From Methanobacterium_D oryzae (lineage in GTDB: Archaea > Methanobacteriota > Methanobacteria > Methanobacteriales > Methanobacteriaceae), in the NCBI RefSeq assembly GCF_050433505.1, contig NZ_JBNPXC010000001.1, positions 1,240,001 through 1,304,000 of the forward strand: a stretch of 64,000 nt of DNA, given 5' to 3'. The notes beneath the pieces were generated by a model. The model was given only the letters and a program-made list of their open reading frames with translations. It did not search any database and had not been told where the DNA came from. The stretch's first letter is position 1. The number at the start of each line of letters is the position of its first letter. The position numbers were made by a program, and so were the translations under genes. Below, in pieces: positions 43,491-52,213 of this stretch.

Positions 43491-44975
43491 TTGATTAAAC
43501 TTATAGCCTTTGATCTTGATAATGTCCTTATAGACGGTGAAGCCATTGACGAAATTGGCAGACTAATGGGAATAGAAGACAAAATAGCAGATATAACACA
43601 AAAAGCCATGGAAGGAAAAATTGATTTCGAAACTGCGATTAGAGAAAGAGTAGCTTTACTCAAGGGAGCTCCAGTGGATGAAATCAAAAAGACAATGGAA
43701 AACATCCAGCTCATGGAAGGTGCTAAAGAAACCATAGAAGAACTTAAAAAAAGAGGATACAAAATTGCAACAATAAGTGGCAGCTTTGAATTCATTGCTA
43801 ACCGATTAAAAGATGAATTAGGCCTTGATTATGCGTTCTCTAATATATTACATGAAGAAAATGGTGTCCTAACAGGAGAAGTAAGTGGACCTCTTGTAAC
43901 TGGCACAAAAGCAGATGTATTGAAAGATATTATAGATATGGAAAATGTATCTGCAGAAGAATGTGCAGCAGTTGGGGATGGTGCGAATGACATTTCCATG
44001 CTTGAATTAGCTAAATTAGGAATAGCTTTTAATGCAAAACCTGTTTTAAGGGAAATAGCGGATGTTATAATTGAAAAAAGAGATTTAAAAGATTTATTAC
44101 CTTTATTTGAAGATAAAAATACAGAAGATGTTGAGGTTTCCAAATTGCATGAAGATAATTTTGATACACTTCTCAATGAAAAAAGAGAATATGAAAAAAA
44201 ACTTGATGAACCTATAAAAGAACGAGATGCACTAAATAAAGAAGCAAACCAGCAAAGAGAATTAAGAAATGAATTAAATGCTAGTATTAAGGAAAATCTC
44301 GATAAAGCTATTGAATACAGAGACAAACGTGATGAAATAAATAAAGAAGTCAAAAAATACAAGAAGCTAAGAGATCAGACCAATGAAGAATTAAAAAAGC
44401 TGGAATGGGCATCTGGTAAAAGAGATATAATAAATATTGAAAATGAAATAAAACGGATTGATAAGACCATCGAAACTCAAGTGCTCAATATTAGAAAAGA
44501 AAATGAGCTTGTAAAAAAAGCTACAGATTTAAGGAAAAAACTTCAAGACATGAAGGAAGATGAAAAAATCCAGAAAGAAGCACTTGAACTTAAAAAATTA
44601 TCAGAATCTCATCATGAAAAAGTTGTAGAATTTTCTGATGAAGCACAGGTTACTCATGAAAGCATGCTTGAATACTTCAAAAAAATAGATGATGTAAGAA
44701 CTAAAGCTGATGAAGCTCATAATAAATTCATTGAAGCTAAAGATAATGCATCTAAAAAACATGAAGAAGTAAAAGAAATTTTAGGCCATATCCGTAAAAT
44801 AAATAAAAAGTTGGATAAAGTTAAGTCTAAAAAACGAAGTAGAGATAGTGAAGCAACCATGAAAAAGAATTCTGAAGAAAAAGCGCATGCTGAAGATATA
44901 TATCAGAAATTCAAAGATGGTAAAAAGCTTAATACAGATGAATTAATGCTTCTTCAAAAACATAATGTTATTTAA
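43491..44975 (+). CDS. serB: Phosphoserine-phosphatase-like HAD enzyme with long coiled coil
   Basis: Residues 1-210 form a HAD-superfamily phosphatase of the SerB type: FDLDNVLIDGE (nucleophile and acid Asp), ATISGSFEFIA (motif II), the Lys of TGTKADVL, and AVGDGANDISML (motif III). Residues 215-494 are a long Lys/Glu-rich coiled coil with an ending TDELMLLQKHNVI. Free-standing SerB is only about 210 residues, so the protein is a fusion of an enzyme with a structural coil. The start is TTG after GGTGAT. It follows tbp closely. Phosphoserine hydrolysis is likely, but the coil suggests a broader structural or regulatory role. Confidence 0.85.
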   Translation: MIKLIAFDLDNVLIDGEAIDEIGRLMGIEDKIADITQKAMEGKIDFETAIRERVALLKGAPVDEIKKTMENIQLMEGAKETIEELKKRGYKIATISGSFEFIANRLKDELGLDYAFSNILHEENGVLTGEVSGPLVTGTKADVLKDIIDMENVSAEECAAVGDGANDISMLELAKLGIAFNAKPVLREIADVIIEKRDLKDLLPLFEDKNTEDVEVSKLHEDNFDTLLNEKREYEKKLDEPIKERDALNKEANQQRELRNELNASIKENLDKAIEYRDKRDEINKEVKKYKKLRDQTNEELKKLEWASGKRDIINIENEIKRIDKTIETQVLNIRKENELVKKATDLRKKLQDMKEDEKIQKEALELKKLSESHHEKVVEFSDEAQVTHESMLEYFKKIDDVRTKADEAHNKFIEAKDNASKKHEEVKEILGHIRKINKKLDKVKSKKRSRDSEATMKKNSEEKAHAEDIYQKFKDGKKLNTDELMLLQKHNVI

Positions 44976-44996
44976 AATAACATTAATTAATTCTTT

Positions 44997-45221
44997 TTAA
45001 TAATTGAAAAGAGTTTCAGATGATTCTATATCAACAGTCCTTGGATTTCGACCCATTTCGAGTATAAATTTGTTAACTCTTTCCATCATATCAATATAAT
45101 CTTTTTTTAGAATTCTATACTCTTCAATGATTATATATTCCGGCATTTGACCATTCTGTTTTTTATATTCTAATATTTTATTAACCATAGTTCTATATTG
45201 TTTAAGGGTTAATCTTTCCAC
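44997..45221 (-). CDS. Small pseudomurein-binding-repeat-like protein
   Basis: A 74-residue protein that resembles the pseudomurein-binding repeat of Methanobacteriales: LKQYRTMVNKILEYKKQNGQ, MPEYIII and YIDMMERVNKFILEMGRNPR TV match the alternating helix and xxPxxV elements. It has no signal peptide, so as annotated it would stay in the cell, which is unexpected for a wall-binding module. The start is GTG after AGGCGG. It may be a stand-alone or remnant module. Confidence 0.6.
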   Translation of the reverse strand: MERLTLKQYRTMVNKILEYKKQNGQMPEYIIIEEYRILKKDYIDMMERVNKFILEMGRNPRTVDIESSETLFNY

Positions 45222-45290
45222 TTTAACCGCCTTTATTTATTATAATTTCTGACTTAAAAATTTAAAAATAAAAAAATGAATGGAATGTAA

Positions 45291-46055
45291 TTATTCATCC
45301 TGAATTGATATCGTTGCCCTTGGGTTAAATGGATTTGTTCTCATTGCAAGGGAGAAAAGATAAGGATAATTTTTCTTTAAGTGTTCTAGGTATTCTAGCC
45401 ATTCATTAATTATTAAGCTATAAGCTCGTTCAACGTCTCCTGCAAGATGTTTATAATCTGCTGTAGGTAGATTCATTAAATCATCCCTACTTTCAAGCTC
45501 TTCAGTTATATGAAATACAGCCCAAAGTAAATCTGTAAACGAGTCATGCTCAAGTAAGTTAGGATTTGCAAGAAGACGTAGCATGAACTCTCTTTTTTGG
45601 ACTAAAAATGTTTTAAGTTCTTCAAGATAAATTAATGATTCGGGATTATCTTTTCTAATATCAAGAGTATAATCAAAATTTTTTATTACTTTAGTTGCAT
45701 CTAAGAAATCTTCTTCTTTCCAAGAATTGCTTATTATAAGATTTTCTCTAATTTTGTCGGTATCAGGGTCAAAATCAGACATTCCTCTTAATAAATCAGT
45801 TCCAACTTCGCTAAAAAAGGATCCTATAACCATATTCATTTTTTGAAGCATATTTCGTTTTTCTGTTTCACTTATAATCCATTCTAAGAAAAGAACCACA
45901 ACAAGAGCTTCTAGTGGTATAAATGCCATATCTATGGCAAAATAGAACAAAGTATGTTTAACATCTCCAAAGATTAAAGCATTTGCAACATAAAGAATCA
46001 ATGATAAAATTATAAATAATATTCCTAAACGTACTCGCCATCCAAGTTTTTTCAT
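45291..46055 (-). CDS. Membrane protein with cytoplasmic helical domain
   Basis: A 254-residue protein with two N-terminal membrane segments (LGILFIILSLILYVANALIF and LFYFAIDMAFIPLEALVVVL), followed by a 170-residue soluble helical region (SEVGTDLLRGMSDFDPDTDK, HITEELESRDDLMNLPTADYK). GGAGGCAATTAA precedes the ATG. It resembles conserved euryarchaeal membrane proteins of unknown role. It sits just downstream of cbiT on the same strand, with a gap of about 50 bases, but a functional link to cobamide synthesis is not evident. Confidence 0.7.
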   Translation of the reverse strand: MKKLGWRVRLGILFIILSLILYVANALIFGDVKHTLFYFAIDMAFIPLEALVVVLFLEWIISETEKRNMLQKMNMVIGSFFSEVGTDLLRGMSDFDPDTDKIRENLIISNSWKEEDFLDATKVIKNFDYTLDIRKDNPESLIYLEELKTFLVQKREFMLRLLANPNLLEHDSFTDLLWAVFHITEELESRDDLMNLPTADYKHLAGDVERAYSLIINEWLEYLEHLKKNYPYLFSLAMRTNPFNPRATISIQDE

Positions 46056-46102
46056 TTAATTGCCTCCAAGATATAATTATAATTGAAATGATTTAAACTA
46101 TG

Positions 46103-46663
46103 CTATTTTTGTGCAGTTATAATTGTAATAGGATTGTTTGCAAACATCATAGTTCCTCTATCCATTATTTGTCCCTTTGAAATGGATACATTAACAACTT
46201 CAATTGACATATCAAGATTTTGCAATGTTTTTAGGGCTTCTGTAGGGGTTTCAAGCAATATAGATGTAATTATAATCCTACCATCTTTTTTGAGTTTTTT
46301 GTACCCTTTTTCTATTATAAGGGATAAATCCCCACCACTTCCACCAATCATTAAAATGTCAATATCTTCAATATCTCTTAAGGCTTTAAGTGCATTTTTA
46401 TGTAAAAGATGTGCTTTATTAGTTAAATTATGTTTCTGGAGGTTTTTTTGAGTTATTTGCAAAGCGTCTATGTTTTTATCAACTGCATAAACAATTTGAG
46501 CCCTTTTTGCAAATTCTACAGTTAATCCTCCAGTTCCACAGCCAATATCAACTACAGTATCATTTGATGACACTTTAGATTTGCAAATAATAAGACATCT
46601 TATTTCTTCTTTTGTTGGCCCTGGAACATCTTCACTACTTATGAAACTACTATCTGGAATCAT
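46103..46663 (-). CDS. cbiT: Cobalt-precorrin-6B C15-methyltransferase (decarboxylating)
   Basis: CbiT methylates C-15 and decarboxylates the ring-C acetate of cobalt-precorrin in anaerobic cobamide synthesis, needed by methanogens for methyl-transfer cofactors. The 186-residue protein has the motif-I SAM site DIGCGTGGLTVEFA, acidic loop AVDKNIDAL, the IGGSGGDL motif and the C-terminal MDRGTMMFANNPITII. ATG at 46663 is preferred over a GTG nine bases upstream. It is homologous, from memory, to the structurally studied Methanothermobacter protein MTH146. It is part of the minus-strand series nadM, moaE, HD hydrolase, ubiX, cbiT. Confidence 0.93.
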   Translation of the reverse strand: MIPDSSFISSEDVPGPTKEEIRCLIICKSKVSSNDTVVDIGCGTGGLTVEFAKRAQIVYAVDKNIDALQITQKNLQKHNLTNKAHLLHKNALKALRDIEDIDILMIGGSGGDLSLIIEKGYKKLKKDGRIIITSILLETPTEALKTLQNLDMSIEVVNVSISKGQIMDRGTMMFANNPITIITAQK

Positions 46664-46698
46664 TATAAACACTATTTCTTTTTAAATGTAATGGTCTA

Positions 46699-47259
46699 TT
46701 AAGGATTTTCTCCATGCCACCTTTTAAAGAGATTGTTGTCAATTTCTAATGCATCTAAAATTTTTCCAACAACAAAATTAGTGAGTTCATCAATGTTTTT
46801 GGGATTATGATAAAATGCAGGCATTGCAGGTAAAATTATGCCTCCTTCATTACTAATTTTAAGCATATTTTCAAGATGAACTGATCTAAGCGGAGTTTCA
46901 CGTGGTACAAGTACAAGTTTTCTTCGTTCTTTAAGTGAAACATCCGCACCTCTTGTTATAGCATTACTTGCATATCCTGTTGCTATAGCAGAAAGCGTTT
47001 TCATTGTGCATGGTACTATTACCATAGAATTAAATCTACAAGATCCACTGTTTATGGAAGCTGTTAAATCTTTAGGATCATAGTATACATCTGCAAGTTC
47101 CTTTAATTCTTCTTCTTTAAGTCCGAGCTCATATTCAAGGATTATTTTAGCTGGATCTGTAACTACAAGAGCAGTATATTCTCCTAATTTCTTTAAAACT
47201 TCAAGGAGCCTTACTCCGTAGATTACTCCACTTGCACCAGTAATTGCAATTACTATCAT
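46699..47259 (-). CDS. ubiX: UbiX-family flavin prenyltransferase
   Basis: UbiX transfers a dimethylallyl group to FMN to make the prenyl-FMN cofactor of UbiD-type decarboxylases. The 186-residue protein starts VIAITGASGVIYGVRLLEVL, contains SGSCRFNSMVIVPCTMKTLS, and NAITRGADVSLKERRKLVLV with PRETPLRSVHLENML, all family hallmarks including phosphate-binding and catalytic residues. The ATG with GAGTGAT upstream (47259) is chosen over a start three codons earlier. A UbiD partner is not in this window. It lies between the HD-hydrolase and cbiT genes. Confidence 0.95.
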   Translation of the reverse strand: MIVIAITGASGVIYGVRLLEVLKKLGEYTALVVTDPAKIILEYELGLKEEELKELADVYYDPKDLTASINSGSCRFNSMVIVPCTMKTLSAIATGYASNAITRGADVSLKERRKLVLVPRETPLRSVHLENMLKISNEGGIILPAMPAFYHNPKNIDELTNFVVGKILDALEIDNNLFKRWHGENP

Positions 47260-47290
47260 TAATATCACTCTTTTTTAAATTTATAAAATA

Positions 47291-48481
47291 TTACATCCAA
47301 TCTTTAATGTTTTTTTGCATTGTAAGTTCAATATAGCTCTCAAATGGAAAATTTGAAGCTTTTTTAGCATATTCTTCAGGAATATAGATAGATATATCCG
47401 CATAATTGAATCTAAGGTTTTTAAGAGCACTTACTAAACTAGATATTTCACTTAATGTTACTCGTTCATCCCCAACTGATACTAATGTTCTCATTTCATT
47501 AAAGAAAGGATATTCTGGAATATCAATTATTGTATACTCGGGAGGAGATCCCAAATCTTCAGCAATTTCAAGCTCAATTCTCTGGATTTTACGTTCGCTA
47601 ATTCTAAAAACATCTTTAGGCTCTTCTAAATCACTTAATTTAATGGAAAATACGCTTTTAAATAAGTCTCTATTATCCAATCTTTTAATAATATCATTGA
47701 TGTTTCCTTTCTGGGCTCTTGCTATTGAAATAATATCTATATCGTCATAGCGATAAATATTATCAAGGTCGACGATTTCTGATTCAAACATCCATTTCAT
47801 ACATCTTCTAAACATGGAATTTATTATTCTTGTGGTATGGTGTTGATAAACACTTGGATACATTTGATATCTTGCAATTAGCGCTGATTCTGCAGCTTGA
47901 ACTCCTTTTTGCCCAATAATGAGGATATCTTCGAGCTTCATTGAATGAATAAGCCTTTCAATATCAATAGTGCCATAAGCAACTCCTGTATAATATGAAT
48001 CTCTTAAAAGATAATCCATTCTATCTGCATCAAGATCTCCACTCATTATTTGTCCAAGTCGCCCCTTTCCATTAATTAAATCTATTATATCGTTTGTATT
48101 GAACTTTTCAGATAATATATCAGCAATTTGAGTTTCTTTAATAACTTTGGATGTTAAATTCTCGTGTGTAGTATTCAAAACCCCTTCTGATACATGTGAA
48201 AATGGCCCGTGTCCAGTATCATGTAAAAGTGCACATGCCCTGAGCATTTTTTTTTCATGATCATTTAATCCAACACTTTCTGCTATTTTTGATGCAGTAT
48301 ACATGGTTCCTATTGAATGCTCAAAACGAGAGTGATTTGCACCAGGATATACTAGATTTGTAAATCCAAGCTGTTTCACGCGCCTTAAGCGTTGCACTTG
48401 GGGAGTGTCTGCTAATCTAACCTCGAATTCATCAAGATACAGATTTCCATGAACACTGTCTCTTATAATTTTCAAATTCAC
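47291..48481 (-). CDS. HD-domain phosphohydrolase (dGTPase-like)
   Basis: A 396-residue protein of the HD superfamily, similar to SAMHD1/dGTPase-like archaeal enzymes. DSVHGNLYLDEFEVRLADTP and the RLRRVKQLG segment open it; SRFEHSIGTMY gives the first His, ALLHDTGHGPFSH the HD pair, and LDADRMDYLLRDSYYTG the last Asp. Members hydrolyse (d)NTPs or other nucleotides, and the substrate is not readable here. The start is GTG, with a TTG two codons later that could serve equally well with the GGGGGAG site. It is in the series moaE, HD, ubiX. Confidence 0.9.
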   Translation of the reverse strand: MNLKIIRDSVHGNLYLDEFEVRLADTPQVQRLRRVKQLGFTNLVYPGANHSRFEHSIGTMYTASKIAESVGLNDHEKKMLRACALLHDTGHGPFSHVSEGVLNTTHENLTSKVIKETQIADILSEKFNTNDIIDLINGKGRLGQIMSGDLDADRMDYLLRDSYYTGVAYGTIDIERLIHSMKLEDILIIGQKGVQAAESALIARYQMYPSVYQHHTTRIINSMFRRCMKWMFESEIVDLDNIYRYDDIDIISIARAQKGNINDIIKRLDNRDLFKSVFSIKLSDLEEPKDVFRISERKIQRIELEIAEDLGSPPEYTIIDIPEYPFFNEMRTLVSVGDERVTLSEISSLVSALKNLRFNYADISIYIPEEYAKKASNFPFESYIELTMQKNIKDWM

Positions 48482-48504
48482 TCTCCCCCAGTATAAGTCT
48501 CATA

Positions 48505-48948
48505 TTATCCTCCAGACATGATAATATTTTTCCCTTCATCCGTATATTCTTCTTTTTTAAAGTCAAGTTCATATTTTATACGTTCTATTGATTCTTTTAA
48601 GGCATCCCGAGTTTCGCCTCTATGGGCTCCAGCTACTACTACAAGCAATAATGAATCTCCGGTATAAAATTCACCGATATAATGTGCTGCGGCTATCTCT
48701 GCTACTCCATATTTCTCTTTAACCTGGATTATAATTTGTTTAAGCTCTTTTTCAGTTTTTTCCATATCCGGGGTACTCATAATTAATTTTTGAACTCTTT
48801 TATCTTCTTCAGTACCTCTTACGATACCTTCAAATGAAAAAATAGCTCCACATTCATCAATTTTGGGGCTTTTTTTAATTTGAGTGATAAGATCACATAA
48901 TGTAACATTATCATCTTCCTTTTTTAAAATTTTCACATTTTGGGCCAT
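48505..48948 (-). CDS. moaE: Molybdopterin synthase catalytic subunit (MoaE)
   Basis: MoaE is the large subunit of molybdopterin synthase, which inserts the two sulfurs of the Mo/W cofactor used by formylmethanofuran and formate dehydrogenases. The 147-residue protein has ECGAIFSFEGIVRG, VAEIAAAHYIGEFYTGDSLL, VVVAGAHRGETRDALKESIE and the catalytic Lys in ELDFKKEEYTDEG. It starts at ATG after GGTGATTAT. The MoaD partner is not in this window. It lies between nadM and the HD hydrolase genes. Confidence 0.94.
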   Translation of the reverse strand: MAQNVKILKKEDDNVTLCDLITQIKKSPKIDECGAIFSFEGIVRGTEEDKRVQKLIMSTPDMEKTEKELKQIIIQVKEKYGVAEIAAAHYIGEFYTGDSLLLVVVAGAHRGETRDALKESIERIKYELDFKKEEYTDEGKNIIMSGG

Positions 48949-49023
48949 ATAATCACCATAATTGATCTTTTTATGAATTATTTGTTTATAGTTTAATTTA
49001 GTTTTTGCAATATTTTAATTATC

Positions 49024-49560
49024 TTAGAAATCATTAGCTATTTCAGAAACTTCTTTTTTAGACAAATCTTTAATTCTGGAGATTCCATCAATTTCTCTTA
49101 TAACATCAGCTACTGATTTAGGGACAAGTGATTCCCAATCTCCATTATTAAGTATTCGTTTTCTAACTTCAGTTCCAGAATAGTTTTCACGGTTAAATAA
49201 AGGAGGTTCTGTAACTTCATATCCTGCCTCAAGAAAAAGGCGTTGAACAAGAGAATTTCCTGAATAAATATACTTAAAAGGGGGTGTTAACATCCTAATA
49301 TGCGCTACCCAGATAGAATTGCAAGCTACATCTTGAACTGGAATGATATAGTATTTAGATGCTGAAATACCATTTTCACTAAGTGCTTTTGTTAACATCA
49401 TTACCCTTTCTCCTGCTGTAAATGGATCTTTTAAGGTATGGCTTAACTGAGCACTTCCAATACCTATTATAACTTCGTCTACATCCTCAAGAATGCTTTT
49501 TATAACTTGGAGGTGTCCTTCATGAACTGGCTGCATTCTCCCAACAAGTAATCCCCTCAA
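49024..49560 (-). CDS. nadM: Nicotinamide-nucleotide adenylyltransferase (archaeal NadM)
   Basis: NadM makes NAD+ from NMN and ATP. The 178-residue protein matches the archaeal type: RGLLVGRMQPVHEGHLQVIK with the HxGH ATP-binding pair, IIGIGSAQLSHTLKDPFTAG, and SGTEVRKRILNNGDW with the ISSTxxR-like motif in its archaeal form. The TTG at 49560 is chosen because GGTGAT lies four bases upstream; the longer frame to 49572 includes that site. It is, from memory, the orthologue of structurally studied MTH150. It heads the moaE, HD, ubiX and cbiT cluster. Confidence 0.95.
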   Translation of the reverse strand: MRGLLVGRMQPVHEGHLQVIKSILEDVDEVIIGIGSAQLSHTLKDPFTAGERVMMLTKALSENGISASKYYIIPVQDVACNSIWVAHIRMLTPPFKYIYSGNSLVQRLFLEAGYEVTEPPLFNRENYSGTEVRKRILNNGDWESLVPKSVADVIREIDGISRIKDLSKKEVSEIANDF

Positions 49561-49641
49561 ATCAATCACCAATTAATCTTTTTATTCTTTTTGTTTTAAT
49601 ATTTTGTTAAATATAATAAGATATGAATCATGAATTTCGTC

Positions 49642-49929
49642 ATACACTTGCAAATTATGTTTATAAAAGTATTTTTGTATTACAATTAGTTGTATATATT
49701 AATTGGTGAATATTAACTTATTAACTTACTATACATTTCATAATACACTTGAAACTTATGTCAAAATTATTATTTTAGTATTACTTTTTATTGTTTTAAA
49801 GTAAAATCAAATATTAATTTATTAACTATTAATATATTAAATAATACACTTGCAATGTATGTCATAATAAGTAAATTTGTATTACTTTTTAAAGTAATTT
49901 AAAATAAAAATTAATTTAGTTAATATAAA
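49642..49929. repeat. Three 101-bp tandem repeats with ORB-like TACACTTG boxes
   Basis: ATACACTTG occurs at 49642, 49743 and 49844, and GTATTAC at 49677, 49778 and 49879, both with an exact 101-base period, so three imperfect tandem units fill the gap between nadM and the DUF2795 gene; the third merges into that gene's 3' end. The middle unit reads AATACACTTGAAAC, close to the TTTACACTTGAAA element that I recall as the Cdc6/Orc1-binding mini-ORB of Methanothermobacter. It could be an origin-like or protein-binding array; the function is not shown. Confidence 0.6.
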
Positions 49930-50124
49930 TTATTTCATTTTGCCAATTGCTATGCTTATATCAATAGGAGAATTAAACTGTTTATCAGGGACATTCTCTA
50001 AGATATTTAAAACATCTTGATCAGCATTATTGCTTTCTGCTTGTTGAATCAAATCCTGTTTACTTGCAGGGAATTTTATTCCTTTAATATATTTTTCAAC
50101 CTGTGCTGGGCTAACTCTTACCAT
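49930..50124 (-). CDS. DUF2795 family protein
   Basis: A 64-residue protein of family DUF2795: VSPAQVEKYIKGIKFPASKQ, DLIQQAESNNADQDVLNILE and NSPIDISIAIGKMK follow the family's helix pattern and its PASKQDL and ENVPD motifs. The family is widespread in bacteria and archaea and has no established function. AGGTGAAATA precedes the ATG. It is monocistronic and terminates inside the 101-bp repeat array. Confidence 0.8.
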   Translation of the reverse strand: MVRVSPAQVEKYIKGIKFPASKQDLIQQAESNNADQDVLNILENVPDKQFNSPIDISIAIGKMK

Positions 50125-50433
50125 TATTTCACCTCATATAATCTATTTAATGCAATTAACTGTTAAATCTTAAATAAATAGATATATATTAAAATAATAG
50201 ATAATAGGGGGCTTTTATATGAGTGAATTCATAATTAAAGAAATTTAACTTTTTATTAGTTCCATTTTCGAATATCAAAAGTTAACTAATTTACTATAAT
50301 TTTAATAAAAAGTATTACTTATAATTTTTTCAAAAATTTTATGATTTTAGTTTAAGAAAAACTATTATAATACCATGACCTATTATAAATTACAATTATA
50401 AAGCTCATATTTTTTAAATAATGGTGATGCTCA
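50125..50433. other. Intergenic region upstream of atwA
   Basis: A 309-base AT-rich gap between the divergent DUF2795 gene and atwA. It contains a nine-codon frame (50219-50248, MSEFIIKEI) with AGGGGG just upstream, too short to call as a gene. The promoter of atwA should lie in the second half. Confidence 0.4.
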
Positions 50434-52140
50434 ATGATAGAAGTGGAAAACTTATCAAAATCTTACGAAATGCAAAACGGTGAACAAATACAGGCATTAA
50501 AGAATATTAATCTTAATGTTAAAGAGGGAGAAATTGTTGGAATAATTGGAATGAGCGGATCTGGAAAAAGTACGCTTTTAAGAATTCTTAGGGGCGTCGA
50601 ATCATTTGATAGTGGTCAAATTAACTTAGATGATATAAAAGTGTCAGTAGATTCAACACCTTACTATTTTTCTAAGCTTAAAAAAGCTACAGCAATTCAT
50701 CTTCAAAGATCATTTGGTTTATGGGGTGAAACTGCATTAAGAAATGTTGTTAGAAAATTAAGCGGAATAAAATATGGTGATGAATCACTGCAAGACTCTG
50801 CTGATGCTGATGCTGAATTCGGCCAACAAGCAGAAGAAATACTTAAAATTGTAGGTCTTGGACATAAAGTTAATCATTATGCGCCTGTTTTAAGTGGTGG
50901 TGAAAAACAAAGGCTAATAATGGCAAGGCAACTCGCAAAACAGCCTAAAGTTCTATTACTTGACGAACCTGCAACTATGAGCTGTCCTAAAACTAAACAA
51001 GAAATATTGGAAGCTATTAAAAACATAAACAAAGAAATGGGTGTCACAGTTATTTTAGTTTCACATTTACCAGAAGTTCATGAATATCTTGTAGATCGAT
51101 TGATTCTTATGGAAAAAGGGGAAATAATTGATGAAGGCACTCCTAAAGATATAATTAAAAAATTCAAAAAAGATATGGAAGCACCTGAATCTATGATGGA
51201 TCAATCATCTATAGGAGATTCTATAATCAAAGTAGAAAATCTATATAAAAGATTTTTCCTCCTTAAGGGTGGAAATACGCTGCAAATTGAAGATATTAAT
51301 TTTGATATTAAAAAAGGAGAAATAATATCATTAATAGGTCCAAGTGGGGCAGGAAAAACAGTTTTACTTCGTATGATTGCAGGTCTTGATGTCCCTGATT
51401 CTGGAAATGTTAATTTTAAATTAAATGATAACTGGGTTAATATGCAAGATCTTGGACTTGAAAGAATGAATGTAAGACGTAAAATGGGATTCATGCATCA
51501 AGAATTTTCACTTACTCACCATGCAACTATAAAGGATCAAATTGCTTCACGACTTGGGGTAAAAAACGAAAATGTCATTGCTAAGGCCAAAAAGAGAGCT
51601 AGAGAACTTGAAATAAGTGATCAAATATTAGACGTTCTTTACCAACTTACCGATCTTCCAGAATATGAGGCAAAGACACGGCTGGAAAAAATAGGTCTTT
51701 CACCTGACATTTTAGATGATTTATTCCCAAGTTTCCCAGATACAGAAGTTAAAAAATATGCTGAACCAATTTTTAAAGCTTTAGATTTACCTATGGAAAT
51801 ATTAGATAGAAAATCCTATGAACTATCTGGTGGTCAAAAAGTAAGAGCTACAATGGCTTTAGTGCTTACATCCAATCCAGAGGTGTTAATATTAGATGAA
51901 CCATTTGGAGATCTTGACCCTATTACTTTGAGAATGGTCTCAAATTCGCTTAAAAAGATAAATAAGGAATTTGGTACTACAATTATAATGGTAAGCCACC
52001 ATATAGATTTTATAAGAGAAGTTACAACAAGAGCTTTAATGATTGATAATGGAAAAATTACTGGTGATGGTATTCCTCAAAAACTATGTGATCAGTTCTT
52101 GGAAAATTGTAAAGCTGATTATTTAATGCAAAAAAATTAA
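50434..52140 (+). CDS. atwA: Methyl-coenzyme M reductase system component A2 (tandem ABC ATPase)
   Basis: AtwA is an ATP-binding protein needed to activate methyl-CoM reductase, the last enzyme of methanogenesis. The 568-residue soluble protein holds two ABC ATPase modules: GMSGSGKST near residue 43, LSGGEKQR near 155 and VLLLDEPATMS in the first; GPSGAGKT near 303, LSGGQKVRA near 468 and VLILDEPFGDLDP in the second. No membrane domain is present, as is normal for this family. AtwA-type proteins are known in all methanogens, where ATP drives the reduction of nickel in F430. GGTGAT precedes the ATG. It is followed by the flavin reductase. Confidence 0.92.
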   Translation: MIEVENLSKSYEMQNGEQIQALKNINLNVKEGEIVGIIGMSGSGKSTLLRILRGVESFDSGQINLDDIKVSVDSTPYYFSKLKKATAIHLQRSFGLWGETALRNVVRKLSGIKYGDESLQDSADADAEFGQQAEEILKIVGLGHKVNHYAPVLSGGEKQRLIMARQLAKQPKVLLLDEPATMSCPKTKQEILEAIKNINKEMGVTVILVSHLPEVHEYLVDRLILMEKGEIIDEGTPKDIIKKFKKDMEAPESMMDQSSIGDSIIKVENLYKRFFLLKGGNTLQIEDINFDIKKGEIISLIGPSGAGKTVLLRMIAGLDVPDSGNVNFKLNDNWVNMQDLGLERMNVRRKMGFMHQEFSLTHHATIKDQIASRLGVKNENVIAKAKKRARELEISDQILDVLYQLTDLPEYEAKTRLEKIGLSPDILDDLFPSFPDTEVKKYAEPIFKALDLPMEILDRKSYELSGGQKVRATMALVLTSNPEVLILDEPFGDLDPITLRMVSNSLKKINKEFGTTIIMVSHHIDFIREVTTRALMIDNGKITGDGIPQKLCDQFLENCKADYLMQKN

Positions 52141-52213
52141 ATCATTTAATTTAGATATATAATGATAAGAAAAATTGAAAATAATTAAATAATTAAAAAA
52201 TAAAGGTGATTAA

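Noticed and set aside
43829..44362. 177-codon minus-strand ORF within the serB-coiled-coil gene
   Set aside because: It is the complement of a Lys/Glu-rich coil, giving a Ser/Phe/Leu-rich product with no SD; a shadow frame.
50219..50248. Nine-codon frame after AGGGGG upstream of atwA
   Set aside because: Too short to support as a gene; no similarity to neighbours; it may be a leader or chance.
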